A DNA stretch of 5,095 nt, taken from positions 1 through 5,095 of the forward strand of contig JAGWQR010000206.1 in assembly GCA_028869975.1 (NCBI GenBank), in the 5' to 3' direction. The notes below the pieces were generated by a model that saw nothing but the letters and a program-made list of their open reading frames with translations, made no database searches and had not been told where the DNA came from. Position numbers and translations under genes: made by a program. This document shows, one piece after another, positions 1 to 5,095 of the stretch. Source of the DNA: Alphaproteobacteria bacterium (GTDB lineage Bacteria; Pseudomonadota; Alphaproteobacteria; Sphingomonadales; Sphingomonadaceae). Numbering within the stretch: the stretch's first letter is position 1; the number at the start of each line of letters is the position of its first letter.

Positions 1-67
1 CGCGCTCCGGTGGCAATAATCCACCAATCACTGACCATTCCGCATCACTCAAATCACCCCGACCCAT
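1..67 (-). CDS. IS5-family (IS427-like) transposase, N-terminus only, cut by window edge
   Basis: Read on the minus strand from the ATG at 67, the sequence encodes MGRGDLSDAEWSVIGGLLPP followed by E-R, and stays open to the edge of the window. The D-L-(S/T)-D-x-E-W-x-x-(I/L)-x-x-L-L-P start is typical of IS5-family transposases of the IS427 group, where it belongs to the N-terminal DUF4096-like region. The catalytic DDE domain would lie outside the window. The start is supported by a GGAGAG Shine-Dalgarno at 78-73, seven bases from the ATG measured from its GGAG core. Whether the rest of the transposase is intact cannot be seen. The neighbouring sequence up to 136 fits the end of the same element. 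Recognition is from memory of the family, not from a search. Confidence 0.82.
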   Translation of the reverse strand, partial: MGRGDLSDAEWSVIGGLLPPER

Positions 68-68
68 A

Positions 69-88
69 ACTGCTCTCCAAAAAGCAGT
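69..88 (-). promoter_or_regulatory. Transposase ribosome binding site inside a small hairpin loop
   Basis: ACTGCT at 69-74 pairs with AGCAGT at 83-88 (six pairs), with an eight-base loop at 75-82. On the minus strand the loop carries the GGAG core of the transposase Shine-Dalgarno. A hairpin of this kind could modulate translation of the transposase, but the stem is short and this is inference. Confidence 0.35.
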
Positions 89-190
89 CTTGAATCAGAA
101 ATCACACCGTTTGGGAATCCCTTTTGTCAACATGGCCTAGCGCGCGCGCCAGCAAATCCGCAGGCACTCCATTGTGTTACATGACCAACC

Positions 191-197
191 AAGGGAG
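191..197 (+). promoter_or_regulatory. Ribosome binding site of the membrane protein gene
   Basis: AAGGGAG lies eight bases before the ATG at 206. It favours that codon over the in-frame GTG immediately before it. Confidence 0.6.
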
Positions 198-205
198 TCC
201 CGGTG

Positions 206-1021
206 ATGACATGGGCAAAATCGCTTGCCGCAACTGAAACAATCCGGGCACCGGTCATTTCGCTCGCGCGGGTGATCGATCGGTGGATATTCGTGTTCAC
301 GGCGGCAAGCTTCATCCTGCTGGCGCTACTCGGGTTCATTCCTGACTCGATTTCCAAGATTGCGGCAGTGAACGCGGGTGAAAGGGCCCCATTCCCGCCA
401 ATCCTGCACGTCCACGCCGTCCTGATGGGCTCATTTCTATTGCTGCTTCTGGCCCAGACGACGCTGGCGGCAACAGGCAGGCTTCAATATCACCGCCGCC
501 TCGGATTGCTCGGCGCGGCATTTGTCCCGGCCATCGTGGTGACGGGATTCCTGCTTGTCCCGGCTATGTACCAGCAAGTCTGGAGCGCGGCGCAGAATGC
601 ACCGCCTGAGGCCCGCGAAAAGCTGGAGCAGGTCCTCCTAATCAAAGATGACATCATGCTTGGGCAACTGCGGCAGGCCGTCCTGTTTCCGCTGTTCATG
701 GTCATTGCCCTGATGGCGCGCAAAACCGATTCTGGGCTTCACAAGCGCATGATGATCCTGGCGATCGCGATGATCTTGCCTGCGGCGATTGATCGCATAA
801 GCTGGTTGCCGACCACCTTTCCGGCCAGCCCCTTGGGGGCAGACCTCTATACCCTGCTGGCCGTCATGCCGATGTTCATCTGGGACCTTGCCAGGAACCG
901 GTCGATCCCGAAAGCCTATGTGATCTGGCTGACGATCAACGTGCCATTTGCCCTGGCGGTTCATAGCTTGTGGGGATCTCCTTGGTGGCACTCGGTCGCT
1001 CCACGGTTGGTCATGAGCTGA
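206..1021 (+). CDS. Uncharacterised multi-pass membrane protein with conserved-looking histidines
   Basis: A 271-residue integral membrane protein of unknown function. Hydrophobic stretches suggest about seven membrane segments, roughly at residues 27-47, 65-89, 100-122, 158-171, 182-198, 214-229 and 239-256. Histidines sit at or near segment ends: the HVH pair (68, 70), H96 in YHRRLG, and H179 in LHKRM. This layout recalls DUF2306-like or b-type-haem membrane proteins, but I cannot assign a family. There is no cleavable signal peptide; the first 25 residues are a mildly polar cytoplasmic-type leader. I chose the ATG at 206 over the GTG at 203 because AAGGGAG at 191-197 lies eight bases upstream of it. 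The gene stands alone: an IS end lies 70 bases upstream and may have displaced its native promoter, and downstream it converges on the ATPase gene. Confidence 0.8.
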   Translation: MTWAKSLAATETIRAPVISLARVIDRWIFVFTAASFILLALLGFIPDSISKIAAVNAGERAPFPPILHVHAVLMGSFLLLLLAQTTLAATGRLQYHRRLGLLGAAFVPAIVVTGFLLVPAMYQQVWSAAQNAPPEAREKLEQVLLIKDDIMLGQLRQAVLFPLFMVIALMARKTDSGLHKRMMILAIAMILPAAIDRISWLPTTFPASPLGADLYTLLAVMPMFIWDLARNRSIPKAYVIWLTINVPFALAVHSLWGSPWWHSVAPRLVMS

Positions 1022-1228
1022 TGACCGCAGGGGCGTCGCGACCCATTGTCAGCTTCGCCTGGATTACTCGGATTGTCCCCAATGTCCGCCACACAAACAG
1101 CCCTCCCAAAGGCCGCCAGTCCACTCCGCACACCCCTGGGGCCATTGACCGAGATTTTCAAATCGTCCTTTTGACATGCCGAGGGTGATCGGTCCGAGCG
1201 CTGGCGGCAGGTGGGGCTTTGGCTGCCT
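1022..1228. other. Gene-free gap between convergent genes
   Basis: These 207 bases separate the stop of the membrane protein gene from the stop of the convergent ATPase gene. I see no RNA gene, no strong terminator hairpin with a T-run, and no credible coding frame. Short open frames here lack ribosome binding sites and have odd composition. Confidence 0.5.
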
Positions 1229-2401
1229 TCACGAAAGCGCCGCGAGTGCCGCCGCGAGCCCGCGCACACTGATTGCCTCGACACCGTTCCCCATCGCAAA
1301 CCCGTCCTCGCCGCCATAGGCGACGAAGGCGCGATTTGGTTTGATGTCATCCAATGCGACCCTGAACCCTTTTTCGATTTGCGGCGCGCGGGTTCGTTTG
1401 ATCTCGATGGCCCAGGTGCCGTGGCGCGCGCCCATTTCAAGGATCAGGTCGATCTCCGCCCCTGCCGACGTGCGGTAGAAGCTCGCACGGGTGCCGATGG
1501 GAGCGACGGCAAGCAGGCTCTCGATGACGAAGCCCTCCCAGCTCGGCCCTGCAACGGGATGACCAAGCAGATCGTCCAGTGTCTCGATGCCGAGCAGGGC
1601 ATGGGTTAGGCCGCTATCGCGGATATAGGTCTTGGGCGACTTGATAAGCCGCTTGCCCACATTGACATGATAGGGAGGCAAGCGGCGGACAAGCAGCAGA
1701 TCGACCAGCAAGCCGAGATAGCTGGTCACGGTAGGCGCGGAAATTGCCATGCTCGACGCCAGACGCGAGGCATTGAGCAGGCTGCCCTGCACATGAGCGA
1801 GCATCTTCCAGAAGCGTTCGAGCATTTCGGCCGGAATGCGCGGGCCGAACATGGGAACATCGCGCTCAAGATAGGTGCGGATAAAGTTCAGACGGATGGC
1901 AAGGCTGTCGAGGTCGCTTGCGGCTAGAAGGCTGTCAGGAAATCCACCGCGCAACCACAGCGGCATGACGCCCGCGTCGTCGGCGCATTCGATGGCGGTC
2001 AGCGGTGCGAGTTCGACATATTCGATCCGGCCCGCAAGGCTTTCGCTCGACTGGCGGAGCAGGTCGATGGCCGCTGATCCAAGCATGAGGAACCGCCCGG
2101 TTCGCTTACCCGCGCGCCTGCCTTCGTCGATGATGCCGCGCAACTCTTCAAACAGGGCTGGCATCCGGTGGATTTCGTCGAGAATGACCAGCTCGTCGGC
2201 ATGGCGCGTGAGGAAATCATTGGGATCGGCCAGTCGTGCGCGATCCCGTTCTGCCTCAAGATCGAGATAGACCGAGGGCCGGGCGTCACCTATCTCGCGG
2301 GCGAGCGTAGTTTTCCCGGCTTGGCGCGGCCCGATCAAGGCAACCGATGCCTGACGACCAAGGGCTTGGTTCAGGCGGGGGATGATGTATCGCTCAATCA
2401 T
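1229..2401 (-). CDS. AAA ATPase with DUF4143 C-terminal domain (COG1373-type)
   Basis: A full-length 390-residue cytoplasmic ATPase, the usual size for this family, whose cellular role is poorly known. The N-terminal AAA_14 domain shows Walker A GPRQAGKTT (24-32, Lys30), Walker B LVILDEIHRMP (71-81, Asp75-Glu76), and a sensor-1-like FLMLGSAA (104-111). The family-typical SLAGRIEYVEL (121-131) and GGFPDSLLA (152-160) follow. A winged-helix-like stretch (about 208-244) leads into DUF4143, whose end carries EID (316-318) and EIK (333-335). That pattern resembles the D...ExK of PD-(D/E)XK nucleases, though activity is unproven. The ATG at 2401 matches the family start (MIERY) and touches a large inverted repeat. 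There is no properly spaced Shine-Dalgarno, so translation is probably leaderless. Such genes are common on islands and often stand alone, as here. The family is confident; the biological role is unknown. Confidence 0.93.
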   Translation of the reverse strand: MIERYIIPRLNQALGRQASVALIGPRQAGKTTLAREIGDARPSVYLDLEAERDRARLADPNDFLTRHADELVILDEIHRMPALFEELRGIIDEGRRAGKRTGRFLMLGSAAIDLLRQSSESLAGRIEYVELAPLTAIECADDAGVMPLWLRGGFPDSLLAASDLDSLAIRLNFIRTYLERDVPMFGPRIPAEMLERFWKMLAHVQGSLLNASRLASSMAISAPTVTSYLGLLVDLLLVRRLPPYHVNVGKRLIKSPKTYIRDSGLTHALLGIETLDDLLGHPVAGPSWEGFVIESLLAVAPIGTRASFYRTSAGAEIDLILEMGARHGTWAIEIKRTRAPQIEKGFRVALDDIKPNRAFVAYGGEDGFAMGNGVEAISVRGLAAALAALS

Positions 2402-2439
2402 CCTTGCAAATTAAAAGCACTGGTTTTAATTTGCAAGGA
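2401..2439. repeat. Perfect 16-bp inverted repeat (probable operator) at the ATPase start
   Basis: The arm at 2401-2416 (TCCTTGCAAATTAAAA) is repeated without mismatch as its reverse complement at 2424-2439, around a seven-base spacer. The innermost base of the ATPase start codon belongs to the left arm. A dimeric regulator binding here would cover both the promoter and the start codon, so this is a good operator candidate. A role as a cruciform or an RNA hairpin in read-through transcripts is an alternative. It lacks the T-run of an intrinsic terminator. Confidence 0.75.
2408..2436 (-). promoter_or_regulatory. Predicted promoter of the ATPase gene, leaderless
   Basis: On the minus strand TTGCAA (2436-2431) and TAATTT (2413-2408) lie 17 bases apart. 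The matches to sigma-70 consensus are modest (4/6 and 3/6), but the spacing is ideal. With the usual seven-base step, transcription would begin at 2401, exactly on the A of the ATG. Because the site is a perfect inverted repeat, the same pair exists on the plus strand (2404-2409 and 2427-2432), pointing towards 2440. Confidence 0.45.
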
Positions 2440-2472
2440 GAAAGGAATCTTGCCCGTCGGCATATTTGCAGC

Positions 2473-2760
2473 CTAGCGGGATCGTCCGTCGCGTTGCAAC
2501 GCCTGTTCCTGAGTGATGTCGCGCACCCGCTGGGCCTGCTGGTTCCGCACCTGAATCACGGCGATCCTGTCGCCTCTGGCGATACGAAGAGCAACCTCCT
2601 GACGTCTGGCCTCAACCTCCTTTGACGCCTTGACCGGATCGTCAGGGTATTTTGCCCGGGAAATCGAAATGGTCTGGGCAACCAGACTTTGCGCTCGGCG
2701 CAGGTCCGGGTCGCGCGCATTCTCCGCATGAGACTGGCTCAGGAATCGCTCGGCCACCCA
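2473..2760 (-). pseudogene. 3' fragment of an unrecognised gene, possibly a mobilisation or plasmid protein
   Basis: The minus-strand frame ending at TAG (2475-2473) encodes about 95 residues that read as real protein: VAERFLSQSHAENARDPDLR at the start, then a charged helical stretch with KYPDDPVKASKEVEARRQEV and IAVIQVRNQQ near the end. Codon third positions are mostly G or C, as expected for a coding strand here. Rightward of about 2760 the same frame becomes low-quality sequence antisense to the PLD-like gene, and no start with a ribosome binding site is seen, so the 5' part appears lost. I do not recognise the family. The look is vaguely that of the C-terminal tail of a relaxase or another plasmid protein, which is a weak guess. 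It lies in tandem with the ATPase gene, ending 71 bases before that gene's start. Confidence 0.5.
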
Positions 2761-4748
2761 CCCATGACAACAAAGCCGCGTATAAGCTTGAGCTGATACG
2801 CAGCCAGTCGCCTTGGATCGACGATTACGGGCTGGAGGGGGATACCCCATTCGATCTGTCGGATGGGTCTCAAATTGATCTGCTGCTTTCCGACCCGACG
2901 AACGCAAACGGGCTCGCCGACAGGATGCTAAAATTGGTCGATGAGCCTGTTGAGCGGTTAACGATCATCTCCCCCTATTGGGATGACCAGCTCTCTGCAC
3001 TGAAGCGTCTGAATGCTGCAGTCGGTGATCCAGACTTGCGGATATTCCTTGCGCAGAACGACCGTAACCCTTCTCGATCATCCACATTTCCGGTTGCCGC
3101 CATTGGCAAGCTGGCGCTAAAATTTCATCCGATCGGGTCGGGCGAAGATAGCTCCGACCGTTTTCTTCATGCCAAGATGTTCCTCTTTCATGGCAGCGAC
3201 CACGATTTCCTGTTCATCGGCAGCGCGAATTGCACCGTCGCTGCCTTGGGTGCGCCGGGCAAAGCAGGGGAAAATCACGAATGCCTGCTTTACAGAAAGC
3301 TCCCGCGTGGATCTGTGAAGAAGAATTTGAAGCTTTCCTACAAGTCCAAGATCGCTGTTACCGACATTGCGGTTCCCCCAGGCAAATCTGAAACAGCGTC
3401 CGACACAACCGCCTTTATGGCGGGGACTGTTGAGCGTCGTGCGACACGACTGGTCTGGTCACCCACTCCAAATGTTACGGGCGCTGTGACGTCAGTTAAG
3501 GTGGACGATGTGCATTTCCCGCTGGCTCATCGGGCGGATGGACTATGGATCGCCGACATCGGTGATGCGAAACTCGGTTCAAATATTGCGCGAATTTGCC
3601 TTGCTGACGGCAGAATCAGTCGGCCAATAATCATTGCCAATCCTGAAGAACTGATGCGGTTTGCGCCATTCCCGGTTGCCGACTCTATCCGGAAAAAACT
3701 TGATGCGGTCCTCAATGGGGACGCCGACCTGATCGGGCTGGCAAAAGACATTCACCTATTGTTGGAGGACGATGCCAAGATCGGGCCAGCTCTGGAGCGA
3801 ATTCGTTCCGCTGCCGGGCGCAGCGCAACTCCCGGTATTGCGGGCAGGGATTTTGCTACTCCCGAAGAGTTCAGGAAGGCACTTAACCTCCGCGTCAGTT
3901 TGAAATCGGCTGGGCTTGCTCACGGCGATAATCCGGCACTTCAAGCGCTCCTCCAGATCGTCCTGCGCGGGATGGTCAATGTTGAGACGGTCGAAAGGCT
4001 CGATGCGGAGGACGCGGCCAAAGCAAAGGGGCACGACGTTGGGGAGGATCAGGACGATGTTGGGCAATCAGACGACATCGCCGTTCCGGATGTTACGCTT
4101 TCCAATGTGGATATGAAGCCGCAGATTGTTTCCGACAGCGAGTTTGAGCGCAATCAAGCGGCTCTCTGGCGTGGAATTGCGAAGTTCCAAGATTTCTTAG
4201 GGCGGGCTAAGGACTCAGACGCGGCGCTCGATCTCAATTTTGTCACCCGATCGCTGTTCATGCTTTACCTGATGCTCCACGGCTGCACGAAACGATACAA
4301 GACCGAAGATGGCGAGGAAGCAGTCCTCATCCCTTTCGCCGGAGGGCCGGGTGAGGATTTTCGTGACAGCTTTTTGTTCGTTGCGGCTCAATCAATCGCA
4401 GCGGTCTGGGGACCAAATTTTGCGCGAAGTCTGATTTCCCGGCTAAAATTCACCGCCGACAGTGACACTCTTCCGATCCAGATCACGACGCTTACGATTA
4501 TCTCTCGCTGGGTGCTGGCGGCCATCCTGGCGGAGGTTCGCGGCGCGAAGGCTCATAAGTCACTACGCGATATTCTTGAAAAACAAGTGCCGAGCCTTTT
4601 TGCCGCGACCAAACTGTTCCCCGATTTGAGCCAAGAGGAGCTGTTGGCGACCATCAAGCAGATGGAAGCGAATATGGGCATGAATGCGGAGCAGGGTGCC
4701 AGAATCAGAGAAACGCTCGGCGAACTCGGACGGCATGAGCGTGGCTAA
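2652..4748 (+). CDS. Phospholipase D-like (HKD) domain protein, probably 5'-truncated
   Basis: The open frame gives 698 residues from a TTG at 2652, but the first 37 or so residues are antisense to another gene fragment and look non-native. Convincing protein starts near residue 38 (2763). Residues 100-215 form one PLD half-domain: the strand LTIISPYWD (103-111), the strand LRIFLAQN (129-136), then H173-x-K175 in LHAKMFLF, IGSANCT (189-195) and a glutamate in ENHECLLY (207-214). A functional HKD enzyme needs two such halves, so it must dimerise or has lost an N-terminal half. A beta-rich region follows (about 265-330), then helices, an acidic linker (about 451-480) and an unrecognised helical C-terminal domain (about 495-698). 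Proteins of this superfamily cut phosphodiester bonds in DNA or lipids, and many sit in defence islands. No partner gene is visible. The 3' end is intact and lies about 190 bases from a tRNA-type attachment site. Confidence 0.7.
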   Translation: MPGKSKWSGQPDFALGAGPGRAHSPHETGSGIARPPTHDNKAAYKLELIRSQSPWIDDYGLEGDTPFDLSDGSQIDLLLSDPTNANGLADRMLKLVDEPVERLTIISPYWDDQLSALKRLNAAVGDPDLRIFLAQNDRNPSRSSTFPVAAIGKLALKFHPIGSGEDSSDRFLHAKMFLFHGSDHDFLFIGSANCTVAALGAPGKAGENHECLLYRKLPRGSVKKNLKLSYKSKIAVTDIAVPPGKSETASDTTAFMAGTVERRATRLVWSPTPNVTGAVTSVKVDDVHFPLAHRADGLWIADIGDAKLGSNIARICLADGRISRPIIIANPEELMRFAPFPVADSIRKKLDAVLNGDADLIGLAKDIHLLLEDDAKIGPALERIRSAAGRSATPGIAGRDFATPEEFRKALNLRVSLKSAGLAHGDNPALQALLQIVLRGMVNVETVERLDAEDAAKAKGHDVGEDQDDVGQSDDIAVPDVTLSNVDMKPQIVSDSEFERNQAALWRGIAKFQDFLGRAKDSDAALDLNFVTRSLFMLYLMLHGCTKRYKTEDGEEAVLIPFAGGPGEDFRDSFLFVAAQSIAAVWGPNFARSLISRLKFTADSDTLPIQITTLTIISRWVLAAILAEVRGAKAHKSLRDILEKQVPSLFAATKLFPDLSQEELLATIKQMEANMGMNAEQGARIRETLGELGRHERG

Positions 4749-4933
4749 ATGAGGGCTGCGCCTGGACAGCGGAATCGAGGTCTGCGAAGGGCCATAACAC
4801 TGTCTAAGACGCGCCCAACTTTTTATCGGAAACCCTTACACAACCCTTACACACTTACACAAAGTCTTACACACTTTTAGCTTGCTCGAAAAAATATAAT
4901 TTGGTAACAACTACTTACGGTAGCCTCGTCCCA
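4749..4933. other. Gene-free stretch with attachment-site repeats
   Basis: No coding frame is supported between the PLD-like gene and the tRNA remnant. The segment turns markedly AT-rich after about 4815 and contains the direct repeats listed separately. No T-run terminator follows the PLD-like gene. Confidence 0.5.
4831..4873 (+). repeat. Four direct copies of CTTACACA, candidate recombinase arm sites
   Basis: CTTACACA occurs at 4835-4842, 4846-4853, 4854-4861 and 4866-4873, all in the same orientation. The first two are extended to AACCCTTACACA (4831-4842 and 4842-4853), giving an 11-base period close to one helical turn. They end about 60 bases before the tRNA-derived core. That is the arrangement of arm-type integrase sites or excisionase sites beside an att core. 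The repeat itself is seen directly; the role is inferred. Confidence 0.65.
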
Positions 4934-4985
4934 CTCAAAATCCCGTTCCGCAAGGAGTGTGGGTTCGATTCCCACCGCCGCACCA
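4934..4985 (+). other. 3' remnant of tRNA-Leu(CAA): attachment site (attL/attR) of an integrated element
   Basis: The sequence runs CTCAAAA (anticodon loop 4934-4940, anticodon CAA at 4936-4938), the 3' anticodon strand TCCCG, a long variable arm TTCCGCAAGGAG typical of tRNA-Leu, T-stem GTGGG with loop TTCGATT and CCCAC (4959-4975), then CGCCGC, A and CCA (4983-4985). Upstream of 4934 there is no matching 5' anticodon strand (CGGGA expected), no D-arm and no 5' acceptor strand. tRNA identity therefore starts at the anticodon loop, the commonest crossover point for tyrosine integrases. The 3' acceptor strand appears one base short of seven, which fits a non-functional copy. The intact tRNA gene should lie at the other end of the island. 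Confidence 0.78.
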
Positions 4986-4995
4986 GCCCCTTTCA

Positions 4996-5036
4996 GCATG
5001 ATCCGCTTGCGCCACCGCACGGTGGCGGGATCATGC
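4996..5036. repeat. 41-nt hairpin, first of a tandem pair
   Basis: GCATGATCC (4996-5004) pairs with GGATCATGC (5028-5036). After a five-base bulge (5005-5009) on the left, CGCCACC (5010-5016) pairs with GGTGGCG (5021-5027) around the loop GCAC. All pairs are Watson-Crick. No T-run follows, so it is not a classic intrinsic terminator, although it could end tRNA transcription or be a REP-like element. Confidence 0.6.
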
Positions 5037-5037
5037 C

Positions 5038-5078
5038 AAAGCGGGGTATGACGGCCCGCACGGGCCGCGCCCTGCTTT
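5038..5078. repeat. 41-nt hairpin, second of a tandem pair
   Basis: AAAGCGGGG (5038-5046) pairs with CCCTGCTTT (5070-5078), nine pairs including one G-U. Inside, CGGCCC (5052-5057) pairs with GGGCCG (5062-5067) around the loop GCAC, with five unpaired bases on the left and two on the right. It begins one base after the preceding hairpin. Confidence 0.55.
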
Positions 5079-5095
5079 AAGCGAAATGGCAACCG

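Larger units (their letters stand above)
1..136 (-). mobile_element. Right-hand end of an IS5-family insertion sequence (partial)
   Basis: The transposase start lies about 70 bases from a likely IS terminus. Read inward on the minus strand from 136, the end is GGCCATGTTGACAAAAGGGA and continues with a GGGATTCCC palindrome (121-113), resembling ends of IS427-group elements. Directly outside lies CTAG at 137-140, which fits the YTAR/NTAN-type target favoured by IS5-family elements. The exact terminal base is uncertain by a few positions because the other end of the element is not in the window. Confidence 0.65.

Noticed and set aside
1064..1177. Minus-strand 37-residue frame starting MSKGRFENLG in the gap between the convergent genes
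   Set aside because: It has no ribosome binding site and an odd Trp/Gly/Cys-rich composition, and no family is recognised.
961..1440. Minus-strand frame of 159 residues
   Set aside because: It overlaps the 3' ends of two well-supported genes in another frame, and its Arg/Ser/Pro-rich composition is typical of a shadow frame.
1211..2270. Several plus-strand frames across the ATPase gene
   Set aside because: All are antisense to a gene with clear Walker motifs, and their composition is that of GC-rich antisense reading.
2401..2439. Intrinsic terminator for the minus-strand fragment
   Set aside because: The long inverted repeat has AT-rich inner arms and no T-run after it, and it overlaps the ATPase start codon.
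4831..4873. CRISPR array or replication iterons
   Set aside because: The repeat unit is only eight bases with irregular 8-12 base steps and no spacers. No replication initiator gene is present, and the position beside a tRNA remnant favours recombinase sites.
4896..4985. A complete tRNA-Leu
   Set aside because: AATTTGGTA at 4898-4906 faintly resembles a D-loop, but no D-stem, acceptor 5' strand or 5' anticodon strand pairs with the 3' half.
4877..5092. Minus-strand 71-residue frame
   Set aside because: It runs antisense through the tRNA remnant and the hairpins, so it is not protein-like.

Overview
The window looks like the edge of a mosaic genomic island in an alphaproteobacterium, most likely a sphingomonad. 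That assignment is inference. It rests on the moderately high GC, the IS5/IS427-type transposase start at the left edge, and the general feel of the proteins.

Layout, left to right. (1) Positions 1-136 are one end of an insertion sequence: the first 22 codons of an IS5-family transposase on the minus strand, its ribosome binding site and its terminal sequence, next to a CTAG that fits an IS5-type target. (2) Positions 206-1021 encode an uncharacterised protein with about seven membrane segments. (3) Positions 1022-1228 hold no convincing gene. (4) Positions 1229-2401, minus strand, encode an intact AAA ATPase of the DUF4143 family. Its start codon abuts a perfect 16-bp inverted repeat that contains a promoter-like pair on both strands and predicts a leaderless mRNA. 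(5) Positions 2473 to about 2760, minus strand, are the 3' part of an unrecognised gene whose 5' part is missing. (6) From about 2760 to 4748, plus strand, lies a large gene with one phospholipase-D-type HKD half-domain and a long unrecognised C-terminal region. It also lacks a credible start, so 2760 looks like a recombination or deletion junction that beheaded two divergent genes. (7) Positions 4835-4873 carry four direct copies of CTTACACA. (8) Positions 4934-4985 are the 3' part of a tRNA-Leu(CAA), from anticodon loop to CCA, with no 5' half. This is the usual footprint of tyrosine-recombinase integration into a tRNA gene. (9) Positions 4996-5078 form two tandem 41-nt hairpins of nearly identical architecture.

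Taken together, the ATPase, the gene fragment and the PLD-like gene are probably island cargo lying left of an attachment site. The repeats at 4835-4873 would be integrase or excisionase binding sites, and the chromosome would resume after the tRNA remnant. The PLD-like protein could belong to a defence system, but no partner gene (helicase, methylase or nucleotide cyclase) is visible, so that is only a suggestion.
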